A DNA stretch of 64,000 nt, taken from a virus. Numbering within the stretch: the first letter of the stretch is position 1; each line of letters opens with the position of its first letter. The notes below the pieces were generated by a model. That model worked only from the letters and a program-made list of their open reading frames with translations, made no database searches and was not told the origin of the DNA. Below, piece after piece: positions 1 to 5,997 of this stretch. A program made the translations under genes and the position numbers. The stretch spans positions 1-64,000 of IMG/VR virus record IMGVR_UViG_3300047557_002560; one strand, written 5' to 3'.

Positions 1-12
1 ACCTTATATATT

Positions 13-20
13 CTATTTAT
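13..20 (+). promoter_or_regulatory. CTATTTAT late-promoter-like motif
   Basis: CTATTTAT, 67 nt upstream of the first gene. The same octamer precedes many genes in this window on both strands. It is inferred to be the -10-like element read by the gp55-like sigma factor at 51885-52658. Here it would drive the lysis-like operon. Confidence 0.45.
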
Positions 21-87
21 GTAGGTAAGGTTTTGGTACTGGTTATTCAAGGTTTATAAAAAAAACAATAAAACCAATCACTAAAAC

Positions 88-351
88 ATGACGAAGCTAC
101 CAATTTCTTTTAAAGAATTCAGTAAGGATCCAGTTAAGGGTCTTTTATTTATTGTTATCATTGCGGTAGGTTACTTATATATTGACGGCAAGTTAAATTA
201 CACAAACCAAATAGACAAGCAGGGTAAAAAGATTGAAGTACTTGAAACTAAAGTAGAAGTACTTACTACACAACTAAGGAGATCAGATAGTGCCTTAGCA
301 GCTGCTATATCTAAGATAACCGTATTACAAGAACTAGGTAAAATAAACTAA
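88..351 (+). CDS. Membrane-anchored coiled-coil protein, possible inner-membrane spanin
   Basis: An 87-residue protein with one hydrophobic segment at about residues 18-33, followed by a coiled-coil-like stretch at about 40-80 (heptads such as KIEVLETKVEVLTTQL). A short N-terminal cytoplasmic tail, one membrane span and a periplasmic coiled coil is the layout of Rz-like inner-membrane spanins. The next gene encodes a lipoprotein, which would fit a two-component spanin pair, and holin-like genes follow. No sequence signature proves this, so the function is inferred from layout and neighbours. It is the first gene of an operon that ends at the terminator at 2039-2070. Confidence 0.6.
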   Translation: MTKLPISFKEFSKDPVKGLLFIVIIAVGYLYIDGKLNYTNQIDKQGKKIEVLETKVEVLTTQLRRSDSALAAAISKITVLQELGKIN

Positions 352-352
352 T

Positions 353-721
353 ATGAAAGGATTATTCTTTTTTTGTATTCTGTTTGTTTTAGGTTGTAGT
401 TCTGAGAGTGCTGTTAATGTTGAATCTAAAAAAATTGAGGAAGTAGATAGTGTTATTGCTCATAGTGAGAGAGTGGTAGTAGAATCTTTTGTAGTTACTG
501 AGAAAGTAGATTCAGTAGTAAAGCATGATATAGTACAATTTTTTGATGAGCTACAGCAAGCAAAAGAAGAAGTTAAGAGTCTAAAGTCTATACAGAAGAT
601 AGAGAAAGTTAGAATTGATACAGTTTATATAGAGACTAAGAAAAACTTTTGGGGTAAGGAAAAAACTAAAACTACTGTAGTATCAGATAGTATAGTTCTT
701 ATAGATTCACTAGAAAATTAA
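353..721 (+). CDS. Small lipoprotein, possible outer-membrane spanin
   Basis: A 122-residue protein that starts one base after the previous stop. The N-terminus is a lipoprotein signal peptide: MKG, a hydrophobic run, then LFVLGC with the lipidated cysteine at residue 15. The rest is rich in Val, Glu, Lys and Ser and is probably periplasmic, with a helical segment at about residues 60-85. Paired with the coiled-coil membrane protein upstream it could be the outer-membrane partner of a spanin complex. That is inference; the lipoprotein assignment is secure. Confidence 0.65.
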   Translation: MKGLFFFCILFVLGCSSESAVNVESKKIEEVDSVIAHSERVVVESFVVTEKVDSVVKHDIVQFFDELQQAKEEVKSLKSIQKIEKVRIDTVYIETKKNFWGKEKTKTTVVSDSIVLIDSLEN

Positions 722-725
722 AAGT

Positions 726-974
726 ATGAAAAATTTAGTAAGCAAACTTATGCCTTTAGTGCAAAAATTAAAAGGGAAAAAGAAAATTGTTATAATTTTA
801 TCTGTGGTAGCTATTGCTGCATATCTGTTTGCTGTACAAAAAGGATACATTGCAGAAGATGCTATTAAGTTAGATGTAGTTATAGATTACATCAGTAACA
901 CTTTCACTGACAGCATTGCTGTTCCTGTAGACACTTTATCTCTTGAAAACGTAGATAGTCTAGTAACTCAATAA
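726..974 (+). CDS. Single-span membrane protein of unknown function
   Basis: 82 residues. A lysine-rich stretch (KLKGKKK, about residues 14-20) precedes one transmembrane segment at about 21-37 (IVIILSVVAIAAYLFAV). The acidic, Ser/Thr-rich C-terminal half would then be outside the cytoplasm. Its stop codon directly abuts the next start (TAAATG). It is a member of the lysis-like operon, but no family is recognised. Confidence 0.6.
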   Translation: MKNLVSKLMPLVQKLKGKKKIVIILSVVAIAAYLFAVQKGYIAEDAIKLDVVIDYISNTFTDSIAVPVDTLSLENVDSLVTQ

Positions 975-1727
975 ATGAAAAATCTATCTAAGGAAGAATT
1001 ACTTAGTAGATTAGAAGCGATCAATAGAAGTAATGCTATCATCTACTTTGACCTTAACGGGTACATATTAGGTATGAATACTATCTTTCTAAAAGCAATG
1101 GGATATCAGGAAGAGGAGCACAAGCAACTGATCGGAAAGCACCATAGTATATTTGTTACTTACGAGTATTCAAAATCAGATGAATATAAAAAGTTTTGGG
1201 AAACATTAAGAAGCGGCAAGTTCTTTGAAGGTGAGATTGAAAGAAAGAAAGTAGACGGGAGCCCTATCTACTTACGAGCAACGTACAATCCTATCTTTGA
1301 CGAAAGTGGAACTGTTACTAAGGTAATGAAGATTGCTACTGACATCACAGAAGCTGTCAACAGTAAAAACAAGATAGATACTCTCTCAAAAAATTTGCAA
1401 ATTGAGTTAGATAAATCTCAAAAATTAAAAGATGCCATAGAGATAGAGAAAAACGCTGCGTTAAATGACTTGGATGTGGTTATGAAAAAAAGTCAATCCG
1501 AATTAATTAAGGTAATCGTTAAGGTTGCTTTGGCAGTCATTGTTGGAGTAGGTGCTGTAACAACTGTATTATATTGGATGGCTATGCTTACTGGAAAAGA
1601 TACACAGATTATTGGCTCGACTTGGAGTAACATGTTTAGTGTATTATTAACAAATGCATTTTCAATAGTTGGTACAATTATGGGTATTAAGTATGCCACA
1701 CAAGAAGGCGGAAAAGAAAAGAAATAA
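975..1727 (+). CDS. PAS-domain membrane protein
   Basis: 250 residues. The first ~125 form a PAS sensory domain of the chemoreceptor/Aer type: an NAIIYFDLNGYILGMN start, a GYQEEE helix, GKHHSIFV, then an ERKKVDGSPIYLRATYNPIFDESG strand region and a final ATDITE motif. A helical linker follows at about 125-175. Two hydrophobic segments lie near residues 178-198 and 215-233, and the tail is charged. PAS domains bind flavin, haem or small ligands and sense redox state or energy. No kinase, cyclase or methyl-accepting output domain is present, so the output appears to be the membrane segment itself. The holin-like neighbours suggest it could link host energy state to lysis timing, but this is inference. 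Confidence 0.75.
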   Translation: MKNLSKEELLSRLEAINRSNAIIYFDLNGYILGMNTIFLKAMGYQEEEHKQLIGKHHSIFVTYEYSKSDEYKKFWETLRSGKFFEGEIERKKVDGSPIYLRATYNPIFDESGTVTKVMKIATDITEAVNSKNKIDTLSKNLQIELDKSQKLKDAIEIEKNAALNDLDVVMKKSQSELIKVIVKVALAVIVGVGAVTTVLYWMAMLTGKDTQIIGSTWSNMFSVLLTNAFSIVGTIMGIKYATQEGGKEKK

Positions 1728-1759
1728 CATATTTAAAATCAAACAATAAAATCAAAATC

Positions 1760-2014
1760 ATGAAAAACTTCTTTAAAAAACTATTTGACGACAAGAATAC
1801 AATCAATGAAAAGTCGTTTATTGGTTTCATAGCATTCTGTTGTATGGTACTAGCTCTTGTTGTAGATCTGGTAACAGGATGGTTAGGTCAAGAGTTACTT
1901 ATCAACAAATTTATCTTTGACGGCTTTATGATAATCACATTAGGTGCTTTCGGTATAGCATCTGTAGACAAGTGGATTAATTCTAAAAGCGGAGAAAATA
2001 GTTCTGAAGAATAA
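1760..2014 (+). CDS. Holin-like two-span membrane protein
   Basis: 84 residues with two hydrophobic segments (about 22-40, FIAFCCMVLALVVDLVTGW, and 52-68, FDGFMIITLGAFGIASV). They are separated by a short turn and followed by a charged tail. Size and layout are those of class II/III holins. It is the last gene before the terminator at 2039-2070 and directly follows the PAS membrane protein. Confidence 0.55.
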   Translation: MKNFFKKLFDDKNTINEKSFIGFIAFCCMVLALVVDLVTGWLGQELLINKFIFDGFMIITLGAFGIASVDKWINSKSGENSSEE

Positions 2015-2038
2015 GTCTAAAGTCTATTACATTAAGAG

Positions 2039-2070
2039 AACTCACTTACACAGTGAGTTTTTCTTTTTTA
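2039..2070 (+). terminator. Rho-independent terminator
   Basis: AACTCAC (2039-2045) and GTGAGTT (2053-2059) form a 7-bp stem with a 7-nt loop, followed by a T-rich tract. It closes the 88-2014 operon. Confidence 0.85.
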
Positions 2071-2089
2071 CACAAACAGCTATTTATTA

Positions 2090-2097
2090 GACACCAG
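2090..2097 (+). promoter_or_regulatory. CTATTTAT late-promoter-like motif
   Basis: CTATTTAT followed by TAG, 7 nt before the start codon at 2105 and directly downstream of the terminator. This is the arrangement expected of a new transcription start. Confidence 0.5.
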
Positions 2098-2104
2098 TTG
2101 ATAT

Positions 2105-2332
2105 ATGATCAAGTACGTCAAACACGGTAAGAAAGACTATATAGTAATAGATAGTACATTTCAAATTAATGAAATAAACTGTCCTATACAAGTTCAAGTT
2201 GACGTAACAAAACTAAAACAAGGTGAAAGATTAACTATATTCAGAGCAGCACAAATTGCTTTCCATAGAAATATAGATGTATCAAAAAAGAAAACATCTA
2301 ATGAAAAGAAGCCTTGGTGGAAAATTTTCTAA
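2105..2332 (+). CDS. Hypothetical protein
   Basis: 75 residues, mixed beta/alpha composition with a basic tail (KKKTSNEKKPWWKIF). No family recognised. It is preceded by the late-promoter-like motif and followed by the metallophosphoesterase gene. Confidence 0.55.
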   Translation: MIKYVKHGKKDYIVIDSTFQINEINCPIQVQVDVTKLKQGERLTIFRAAQIAFHRNIDVSKKKTSNEKKPWWKIF

Positions 2333-2381
2333 AAGTATATGAAGCGGTTGTAGTTTAAAATTAAAAAAGTAATTTAAAGTT

Positions 2382-3131
2382 ATGCGAGTAGTTTGCATTA
2401 GTGATACACATAACCAACACAACTCAACGCCATCTATACCTGATGGTGATATCCTACTACATGCCGGAGATATAACTGGTATCGGTAAAAGGGAAGAAGT
2501 TAAGTCTTTCTTTGAGTGGGCTATAAAAGAAGCCAAGAGGTTTACTTATGGTATAGCTTTCATAGCTGGTAATCACGACAGATGTTTTGATCCTAAATTT
2601 GGAGAATATGATCCGGAAGATGAATATAAGGAAGGTCCTAGACGAAAACCAAAATGGCTTGTTGATGCTTTACATAATCTTAAATTTGGTAATACTGGGG
2701 TTCATTATTTGGAGGATAGTTGGATAGAAGTAGGAAGTGGGGAGGATAAACTAAAGATATGGGGATCACCATACTCCCCTTGGTTTCACGGAGATAGATG
2801 GGCATTCAATGCACATCGTGGTGAAGACATTAGAAATGTGTGGGATGAGATATCAATGACAACAGACATCCTAATGACTCATACACCAGTCTCTTACAAA
2901 CTAGACTACGTACCAAGATCACAAGAATACGTAGGTTGCGAAGATCTACACAAGGTTGTAACCACAGTGAAGCCTATAATGCATGTTTGCGGTCATATTC
3001 ATGAAGGTTACGGTTTAGATTACAATTTAGATACTACCTTTGTAAATGCTTCTATTTGTAATGAGTATTATAATCCTACTAACGAACCTTGGGTATTTGA
3101 TATAGTAGGTAAGGAGGTTACAGCAATTTAA
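2382..3131 (+). CDS. Calcineurin-like metallophosphoesterase
   Basis: 249 residues, full length for the MPPED/239AB-type metallophosphoesterases. The metal-binding signatures appear in order: DTH (residues 8-10), GD (29-30), GNHD (63-66), THTP in the C-terminal half and GHIH near the end. These supply the two-metal site that hydrolyses phosphomono- or phosphodiesters. Substrate is unknown; phage members have been linked to nucleotide or RNA-end processing, but nothing here decides. Start is the ATG at 2382 preceded by an AATTTAAAGTT leader. Confidence 0.9.
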   Translation: MRVVCISDTHNQHNSTPSIPDGDILLHAGDITGIGKREEVKSFFEWAIKEAKRFTYGIAFIAGNHDRCFDPKFGEYDPEDEYKEGPRRKPKWLVDALHNLKFGNTGVHYLEDSWIEVGSGEDKLKIWGSPYSPWFHGDRWAFNAHRGEDIRNVWDEISMTTDILMTHTPVSYKLDYVPRSQEYVGCEDLHKVVTTVKPIMHVCGHIHEGYGLDYNLDTTFVNASICNEYYNPTNEPWVFDIVGKEVTAI

Positions 3132-3141
3132 AATTAGCAAT

Positions 3142-3396
3142 ATGGCAGACATTTTTTATTTTAGCACCACTTGGTGCCAACCATGCAAGACATTTAAACC
3201 TGTAGTACAGCAAGCATCTTCGGAAGCAGGTAAGCATGTGAACTTTGTAGATGCAGATTCGAACAAAGAGCTGGCTACTAGATATGGTATTAATTCGGTA
3301 CCTACTATTGTAGTAGTTAAGGACGGTCAAGTTGCATTTAGGAACAGTGGAGTTATGAGCAAAAGAGATTTATTAAATTTATTCAATAATTTTTAA
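3142..3396 (+). CDS. Thioredoxin
   Basis: 84 residues, slightly shorter than host thioredoxins. It has the active-site WCQPC (residues 11-15) and the cis-proline loop VPT in front of the last strands. Phages encode thioredoxins and glutaredoxins to reduce ribonucleotide reductase or virion proteins. A glutaredoxin-like protein is also present at 50281-50601. It lies 10 nt after the phosphoesterase. Confidence 0.92.
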   Translation: MADIFYFSTTWCQPCKTFKPVVQQASSEAGKHVNFVDADSNKELATRYGINSVPTIVVVKDGQVAFRNSGVMSKRDLLNLFNNF

Positions 3397-3403
3397 TAAA
3401 CGC

Positions 3404-3434
3404 TTGTTGTTTAAAGTAGGTTCCGTATATTTAT
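3404..3434 (+). promoter_or_regulatory. Bacteroidota-type promoter of the tmRNA
   Basis: TTG at 3404-3406, a 19-nt spacer, then TATATTTAT at 3426-3434. This fits the Bacteroidota TTTG / TAnnTTTG promoter pattern. The mature tmRNA 5' end lies 26 nt further on. Confidence 0.5.
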
Positions 3435-3459
3435 ATATACAGTAGATCTTTGATAATAT

Positions 3460-3854
3460 GGGGATAACCGGTATCGATCCGGATGTAGAGGTAATACTAC
3501 ATGCAGGCATTTGAGTATACTGCCTTAGAAGATACTAAACAATAAATGACGAAATGTCAGAAATGACCTACGATGACCTTATGGCTTTCGTAGGCGCCGA
3601 CTACGCTCTTGCAGCCTAGTTCGCATCGGGCGGTAGAGAGCCTAGGAACAGAACACAACAGCGAGTCATACGCTAAAGAGATGGCATCCGGACGCATATT
3701 GCGAGCCGTAGTTTTCTTGATAGTCATAAAATCAAGTGGTGGATCCGACCACAACAGGTCAGCCCTTACGGTGCAGCGCAAGCAGTACTAAGCATGTGAG
3801 ACGTTAGTATTATTGTCTCTTTCGGAGACGTGGGTTCGAATCCCACTATCTCCA
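3460..3854 (+). ncRNA. ssrA: Phage-encoded transfer-messenger RNA (tmRNA)
   Basis: The ends fold into an alanine-type acceptor stem: GGGGATA (3460-3466) pairs with TATCTCC (3847-3853), including the G3-U wobble that identifies alanyl acceptors. The discriminator base is A3854. A T-arm follows the tRNA rule (GTGGG, TTCGAAT, CCCAC at 3830-3845). The CTAAGCATGTGAGACGTTAG block before it matches the conserved tmRNA 3' domain. An internal reading frame ending in YALAA-stop gives the proteolysis tag. tmRNA rescues stalled ribosomes and tags incomplete proteins for proteases. The CCA end is not encoded. Reading frames across this segment are not genes. Confidence 0.93.
3596..3619 (+). other. tmRNA tag reading frame (ADYALAA)
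   Basis: GCC GAC TAC GCT CTT GCA GCC TAG encodes ADYALAA. The resume codon is chosen because the four bases before it (AGGC, A at 3592) match the AGTC that precedes the E. coli resume codon. With the tRNA-borne alanine the tag would be 8 residues, compared with 11 in E. coli. The C-terminal ALAA recognised by ClpXP-type proteases is kept. Confidence 0.75.
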
Positions 3855-3869
3855 CTAAATACAAAAATG

Positions 3870-4150
3870 TGGCCGAATAAATCCTTGAGAGGGATTAAGG
3901 CACTGACAAGGTAGCTGAAAAGTTACTGAGTTGGGTATCACAGACGGATGAGTTAAAACCACCATCACACAGGGTAGAATGTACAACCCGAAGGTGCTCT
4001 GGGTACGCCGAAGTTGAATACAACTGATCTCTGCAGGCGTTGCTGGTAATTAATCCAGCTAGTCTTAACACTAGAACTGATCATTTTAGTGGACTATGGG
4101 TGAAAAGGGGTCCGTCCTAGGATTATGGGTGATCAGTACTCCCATCAATT
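3870..4150 (+). ncRNA. Unassigned structured RNA downstream of tmRNA
   Basis: About 280 nt with no credible reading frame and much higher GC than neighbouring genes. Visible local hairpins include AATCC/GGATT near 3879-3896, GTAGCT-GAAA-AGTTAC near 3911-3926, CTGG/CCAG near 4045-4060, GGAC/GTCC around the AAAAGGGG motif (4092-4114), and ATGGG/CCCAT near 4125-4145. It contains GGTGAAAAGGGGT, a 13-mer also found in the D-arm position of the tRNA-like RNA at 4961. It ends at a perfect hairpin. I cannot match it to RNase P, group I introns or a known riboswitch. Exact ends are unknown. Confidence 0.55.
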
Positions 4151-4154
4151 TTAA

Positions 4155-4178
4155 GGGTGACCATTTCGGTGGTCACCC
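4155..4178 (+). terminator. Strong hairpin ending the RNA island's first part
   Basis: GGGTGACCA (4155-4163) pairs perfectly with TGGTCACCC (4170-4178) across a 6-nt TTTCGG loop. The downstream tract is A/T-rich rather than a pure T run, so it may be a terminator or an RNA-processing or stabilising hairpin. Confidence 0.6.
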
Positions 4179-4201
4179 AAATTAATTTTAAATTATTTCT
4201 T

Positions 4202-4429
4202 ATGTTTTGGTACATCTATATTATTAGCATTGCTTATTGTCTTTGGAGAATTATAAAGAGCTATGACAAGGCTTTTGGCAACTCACAAATAGGACCAACC
4301 CCAGGATTAGATACACTAGTGGTAATAGTTTTCGCACCAGTGTTAGCTATCGTTGATGTTTCAATAACTTGGATTCGTTTAATGCGAGAAGCAGAAGAGT
4401 CAAGAATAAAGAAAAATAAATTCTTCTAA
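4202..4429 (+). CDS. Small membrane protein, hypothetical
   Basis: 75 residues from the ATG at 4202. A longer reading with a GTG at 4157 would start inside the 4155-4178 hairpin and is rejected. Two hydrophobic segments are visible (residues 1-17, MFWYIYIISIAYCLWRI, and about 33-52, LDTLVVIVFAPVLAIVDVSI), followed by a basic tail. No family recognised. Confidence 0.6.
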   Translation: MFWYIYIISIAYCLWRIIKSYDKAFGNSQIGPTPGLDTLVVIVFAPVLAIVDVSITWIRLMREAEESRIKKNKFF

Positions 4430-4432
4430 TAC

Positions 4433-4594
4433 ATGAAAACAAAAAAGGTTATGACAAGGTTATCTTTGATGGGTAGATTAAAAAATCTAAACCAAAGACT
4501 CTATCTTTTGTATAGAAGACTTTTTTCAAAACGCCAGCCAAAACAAAACCTAAACGAACAAGTAACAGATCATAACTGGTGGGAGTGGGTATAA
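4433..4594 (+). CDS. Small basic protein, hypothetical
   Basis: A 53-residue reading frame starting 3 nt after the previous stop. It is rich in Lys, Arg and Leu (KTKKVMTRLSLMGRLKNL) and ends in WWEWV. Tight spacing suggests it is translated with 4202-4429. No family recognised. Confidence 0.45.
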   Translation: MKTKKVMTRLSLMGRLKNLNQRLYLLYRRLFSKRQPKQNLNEQVTDHNWWEWV

Positions 4595-4603
4595 ACTTAT
4601 AGG

Positions 4604-4680
4604 TTGATTGGGGAACGATCGATAAAGTAGGTACTTTATCTTTCAGAGGTGAGAGAAGATCTCAAGAAAAGCCAATCGTA
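4604..4680 (+). ncRNA. Multi-stem RNA element upstream of a lipoprotein gene
   Basis: GATTGG (4606-4611) and CCAATC (4672-4677) close a domain. It contains a perfect 8-bp hairpin, GATAAAGT-AGGT-ACTTTATC (4621-4640), and a smaller GAGA/TCTC hairpin. It lies between two genes, 65 nt before the ATG at 4745, so it could be a leader control element or a processed RNA. Confidence 0.4.
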
Positions 4681-4744
4681 AAAGTAGATGTCCACGCACC
4701 CATCTTCTACTTTCCTTAACTTAAAAAACAAAAACAAATATAAA

Positions 4745-4951
4745 ATGAAAAAAGTAGCAATCTTAATCATCTCTAGTTTTATTCTTGCATCTTGTGCAGG
4801 AGCAGATCCAGTTTCAGAAGTATCAGACTCTACAGTAGTCGACAGCGTTGCAGTTGAAGAGGTAGTAGCAGATACTAACACAGCACACATTCCAGTATCT
4901 GATCCTGTAGGTAGTGGTGGTGCTGCAACTCACAAGCAGCCAATTAAATAA
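4745..4951 (+). CDS. Small lipoprotein, hypothetical
   Basis: 68 residues. MKKVAILIISSFILASC is a clear lipoprotein signal with the lipidated Cys at residue 17. The mature part is acidic, Val/Ser/Asp-rich and probably disordered. The start is the ATG after an AAACAAATATAAA leader. Confidence 0.65.
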   Translation: MKKVAILIISSFILASCAGADPVSEVSDSTVVDSVAVEEVVADTNTAHIPVSDPVGSGGAATHKQPIK

Positions 4952-4960
4952 GTTATTTAA

Positions 4961-5121
4961 TGTTGAGTGGTGAAAAGGGGTAGCTACCGTGGCAAACACA
5001 CCCACTCGTCTCGTGGGCGCTGAAAAACGAGATAGGTATTTAGATATGGGTTGACCACAAAGCCGGCTTATTTTGTCAAATACTGAATCGCAGCTTGGAG
5101 GTTCGAATCCTCCCTCAACAG
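4961..5121 (+). ncRNA. tRNA-like RNA with enlarged interior
   Basis: A 161-nt RNA whose ends form a perfect 7-bp acceptor stem (TGTTGAG 4961-4967 with CTCAACA 5114-5120) and a perfect T-arm (GGAGG 5097-5101, TTCGAAT, CCTCC 5109-5113). The discriminator is G5121. A D-arm-like segment containing GGGGTAGC follows the acceptor. CCCAC/GTGGG (5001-5005, 5013-5017) forms an anticodon-like arm with loop TCGTCTC. It lacks U33 but would centre GTC, the Asp anticodon. Instead of a short variable loop there are about 75 nt that fold into a long arm (GCTG 5019-5022 with CAGC 5091-5094; GTATTT 5036-5041 with AAATAC 5078-5083). ACGA (5027-5030) can pair with TCGT in the anticodon-like loop as a pseudoknot. 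It could instead be a tRNA with a short intron. Confidence 0.6.
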
Positions 5122-5130
5122 CAAAAGAAA

Positions 5131-5151
5131 AAGGTCGGCACAGCCGACCTT
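5131..5151. terminator. Hairpin terminator between convergent units
   Basis: AAGGTCGGC (5131-5139) pairs perfectly with GCCGACCTT (5143-5151) across a 3-nt loop. It lies between the + strand tRNA-like RNA and the minus-strand holin gene and can end both transcripts. Confidence 0.8.
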
Positions 5152-5173
5152 CCCTTTAACAGTGTTTTGAGTA

Positions 5174-5335
5174 TTACTTCTTCTTAGAAATAACAGACCA
5201 AACACCTCCAACAACGGTTAGGATACCACCGATGATTTCTTCAGTTAAACTAGATTCTGCTAAACCTTTAGCAACAATAATACCACCTACAAAGGTGAGA
5301 ACGTGTCTGATAAGACCTAAAATTTTGTCATTCAT
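5174..5335 (-). CDS. Holin-like membrane protein
   Basis: 53 residues: MNDKILGLIRHVLTF, VGGIIVAKGL, then TEEIIGGILTVVGGVWSVISKKK. It has two hydrophobic segments, a small-residue first segment (VGGIIVAKG) and a second segment ending in VWSVISKKK. This closely resembles the small Pam3-gp28-type phage holins (RHVLTxxGG...AKG...GVVWSxxSKK). The start is the ATG at 5335 read leftward. It is one of only two convincing minus-strand genes in the window. It faces the tRNA-like RNA across a hairpin and has a CTATTTAT motif 42 nt upstream on its own strand. Holins make membrane holes that time host lysis. Confidence 0.8.
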   Translation of the reverse strand: MNDKILGLIRHVLTFVGGIIVAKGLAESSLTEEIIGGILTVVGGVWSVISKKK

Positions 5336-5376
5336 AGTAATGAATTTAAGTTAACAATATGCACCTTAGTGCACTA

Positions 5377-5384
5377 ATAAATAG
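5377..5384 (-). promoter_or_regulatory. CTATTTAT late-promoter-like motif (minus strand)
   Basis: Reads CTATTTAT then TAG on the minus strand, upstream of the minus-strand holin gene. Its orientation follows the gene, which supports a directional, sense-strand promoter motif. Confidence 0.55.
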
Positions 5385-5454
5385 TTTTGAAATTCTGCAA
5401 AATGGTTTTGGTAGATTGTAATAAATTTCTTAAGGTTAATTAAAATACATAATA

Positions 5455-5682
5455 ATGGCACAACAGAATTTAAACATTAACGTTTCCCTAGAACAGACAA
5501 CTCCCATTGTTTGCGAAGAGTGCGAGTCTGAAACTTTTACACAGGTTGTCTTTTTGAGAAAGGTTAGTCGCTTTTTTATTGGTACACCACAAGATGGTCT
5601 TACTCCGATCCCAAGCTTTGCTTGCAGTAAGTGTGGTCACGTAAATGAAGAATTCCAACCTAAAAACCTACAGCAGAATTAG
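5455..5682 (+). CDS. Zinc-ribbon protein, phage conserved type
   Basis: 75 residues with CEEC near residues 20-23 and CSKC near 57-60, which would bind one zinc. Between them lies LRKVSRFFIGTPQDGLTPIPSFACSKCGHVNEEF. I recall similar short zinc-ribbon proteins in T4-like marine phages, but I know no function for them. It is divergently arranged with the holin gene. Confidence 0.65.
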   Translation: MAQQNLNINVSLEQTTPIVCEECESETFTQVVFLRKVSRFFIGTPQDGLTPIPSFACSKCGHVNEEFQPKNLQQN

Positions 5683-5685
5683 AAT

Positions 5686-5997
5686 ATGAAGTATGTTAAG
5701 ATAAATAACTTTAATCAAGTTATAGAAGAGATCGAAAGACCTAAGGATGATATTACTTGGGCTGTTATGAATGATCTTACTTCAAGAGCTAAGAGAGGAG
5801 TAGAAAAGTATAACACAACTTTAAACGAAAACAACCATCAGAACATGCTTCAACATGCTTATGAAGAAGCACTAGACCTTGCTCAGTACTTGAAGAAAGA
5901 AGTGACAACTTTAAATACAGTTCAAGATCTAGTTAAGAACAATTCAGATGACACAGAGTTGGGAAAAAAAATAAGAGAATTATATAGTGGAAGATAA
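5686..5997 (+). CDS. MazG-like (all-alpha NTP pyrophosphohydrolase) protein
   Basis: 103 residues. DLTSRAKRGVEKYNTTLN followed by MLQHAYEEALDLAQYLKKEV (about residues 28-70) resembles phage MazG-like proteins, in which an E-x-x-D helix carries the metal ligands. Such enzymes hydrolyse (d)NTPs or alarmones. The family match is by eye and the catalytic set is incomplete, so an inactive relative is possible. The next gene's GTG start overlaps its end by 11 nt. Confidence 0.5.
   Translation: MKYVKINNFNQVIEEIERPKDDITWAVMNDLTSRAKRGVEKYNTTLNENNHQNMLQHAYEEALDLAQYLKKEVTTLNTVQDLVKNNSDDTELGKKIRELYSGR

Noticed and set aside
3557-3791. Open frames on both strands across the tmRNA
   Set aside because: They lie wholly inside the tmRNA and show no protein features; the RNA structure explains the sequence.
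3870-4150. Group I intron or riboswitch
   Set aside because: No P7-type GACTA/TAGTC core with the expected R and S sequences, no flanking split tRNA, and no known aptamer core could be found by eye.
4157-4201. GTG start for the membrane protein at 4202
   Set aside because: The extra 15 codons are the arms of a perfect 9-bp hairpin, so they are structure, not coding sequence.
5050-5075. RNase P RNA signature (ACAAAGCCGGCTTATT resembles the conserved 3' element)
   Set aside because: The partner element GAGGAAAGTCC is absent upstream, and the segment fits as the interior arm of the tRNA-like RNA, whose outer stems are perfect.
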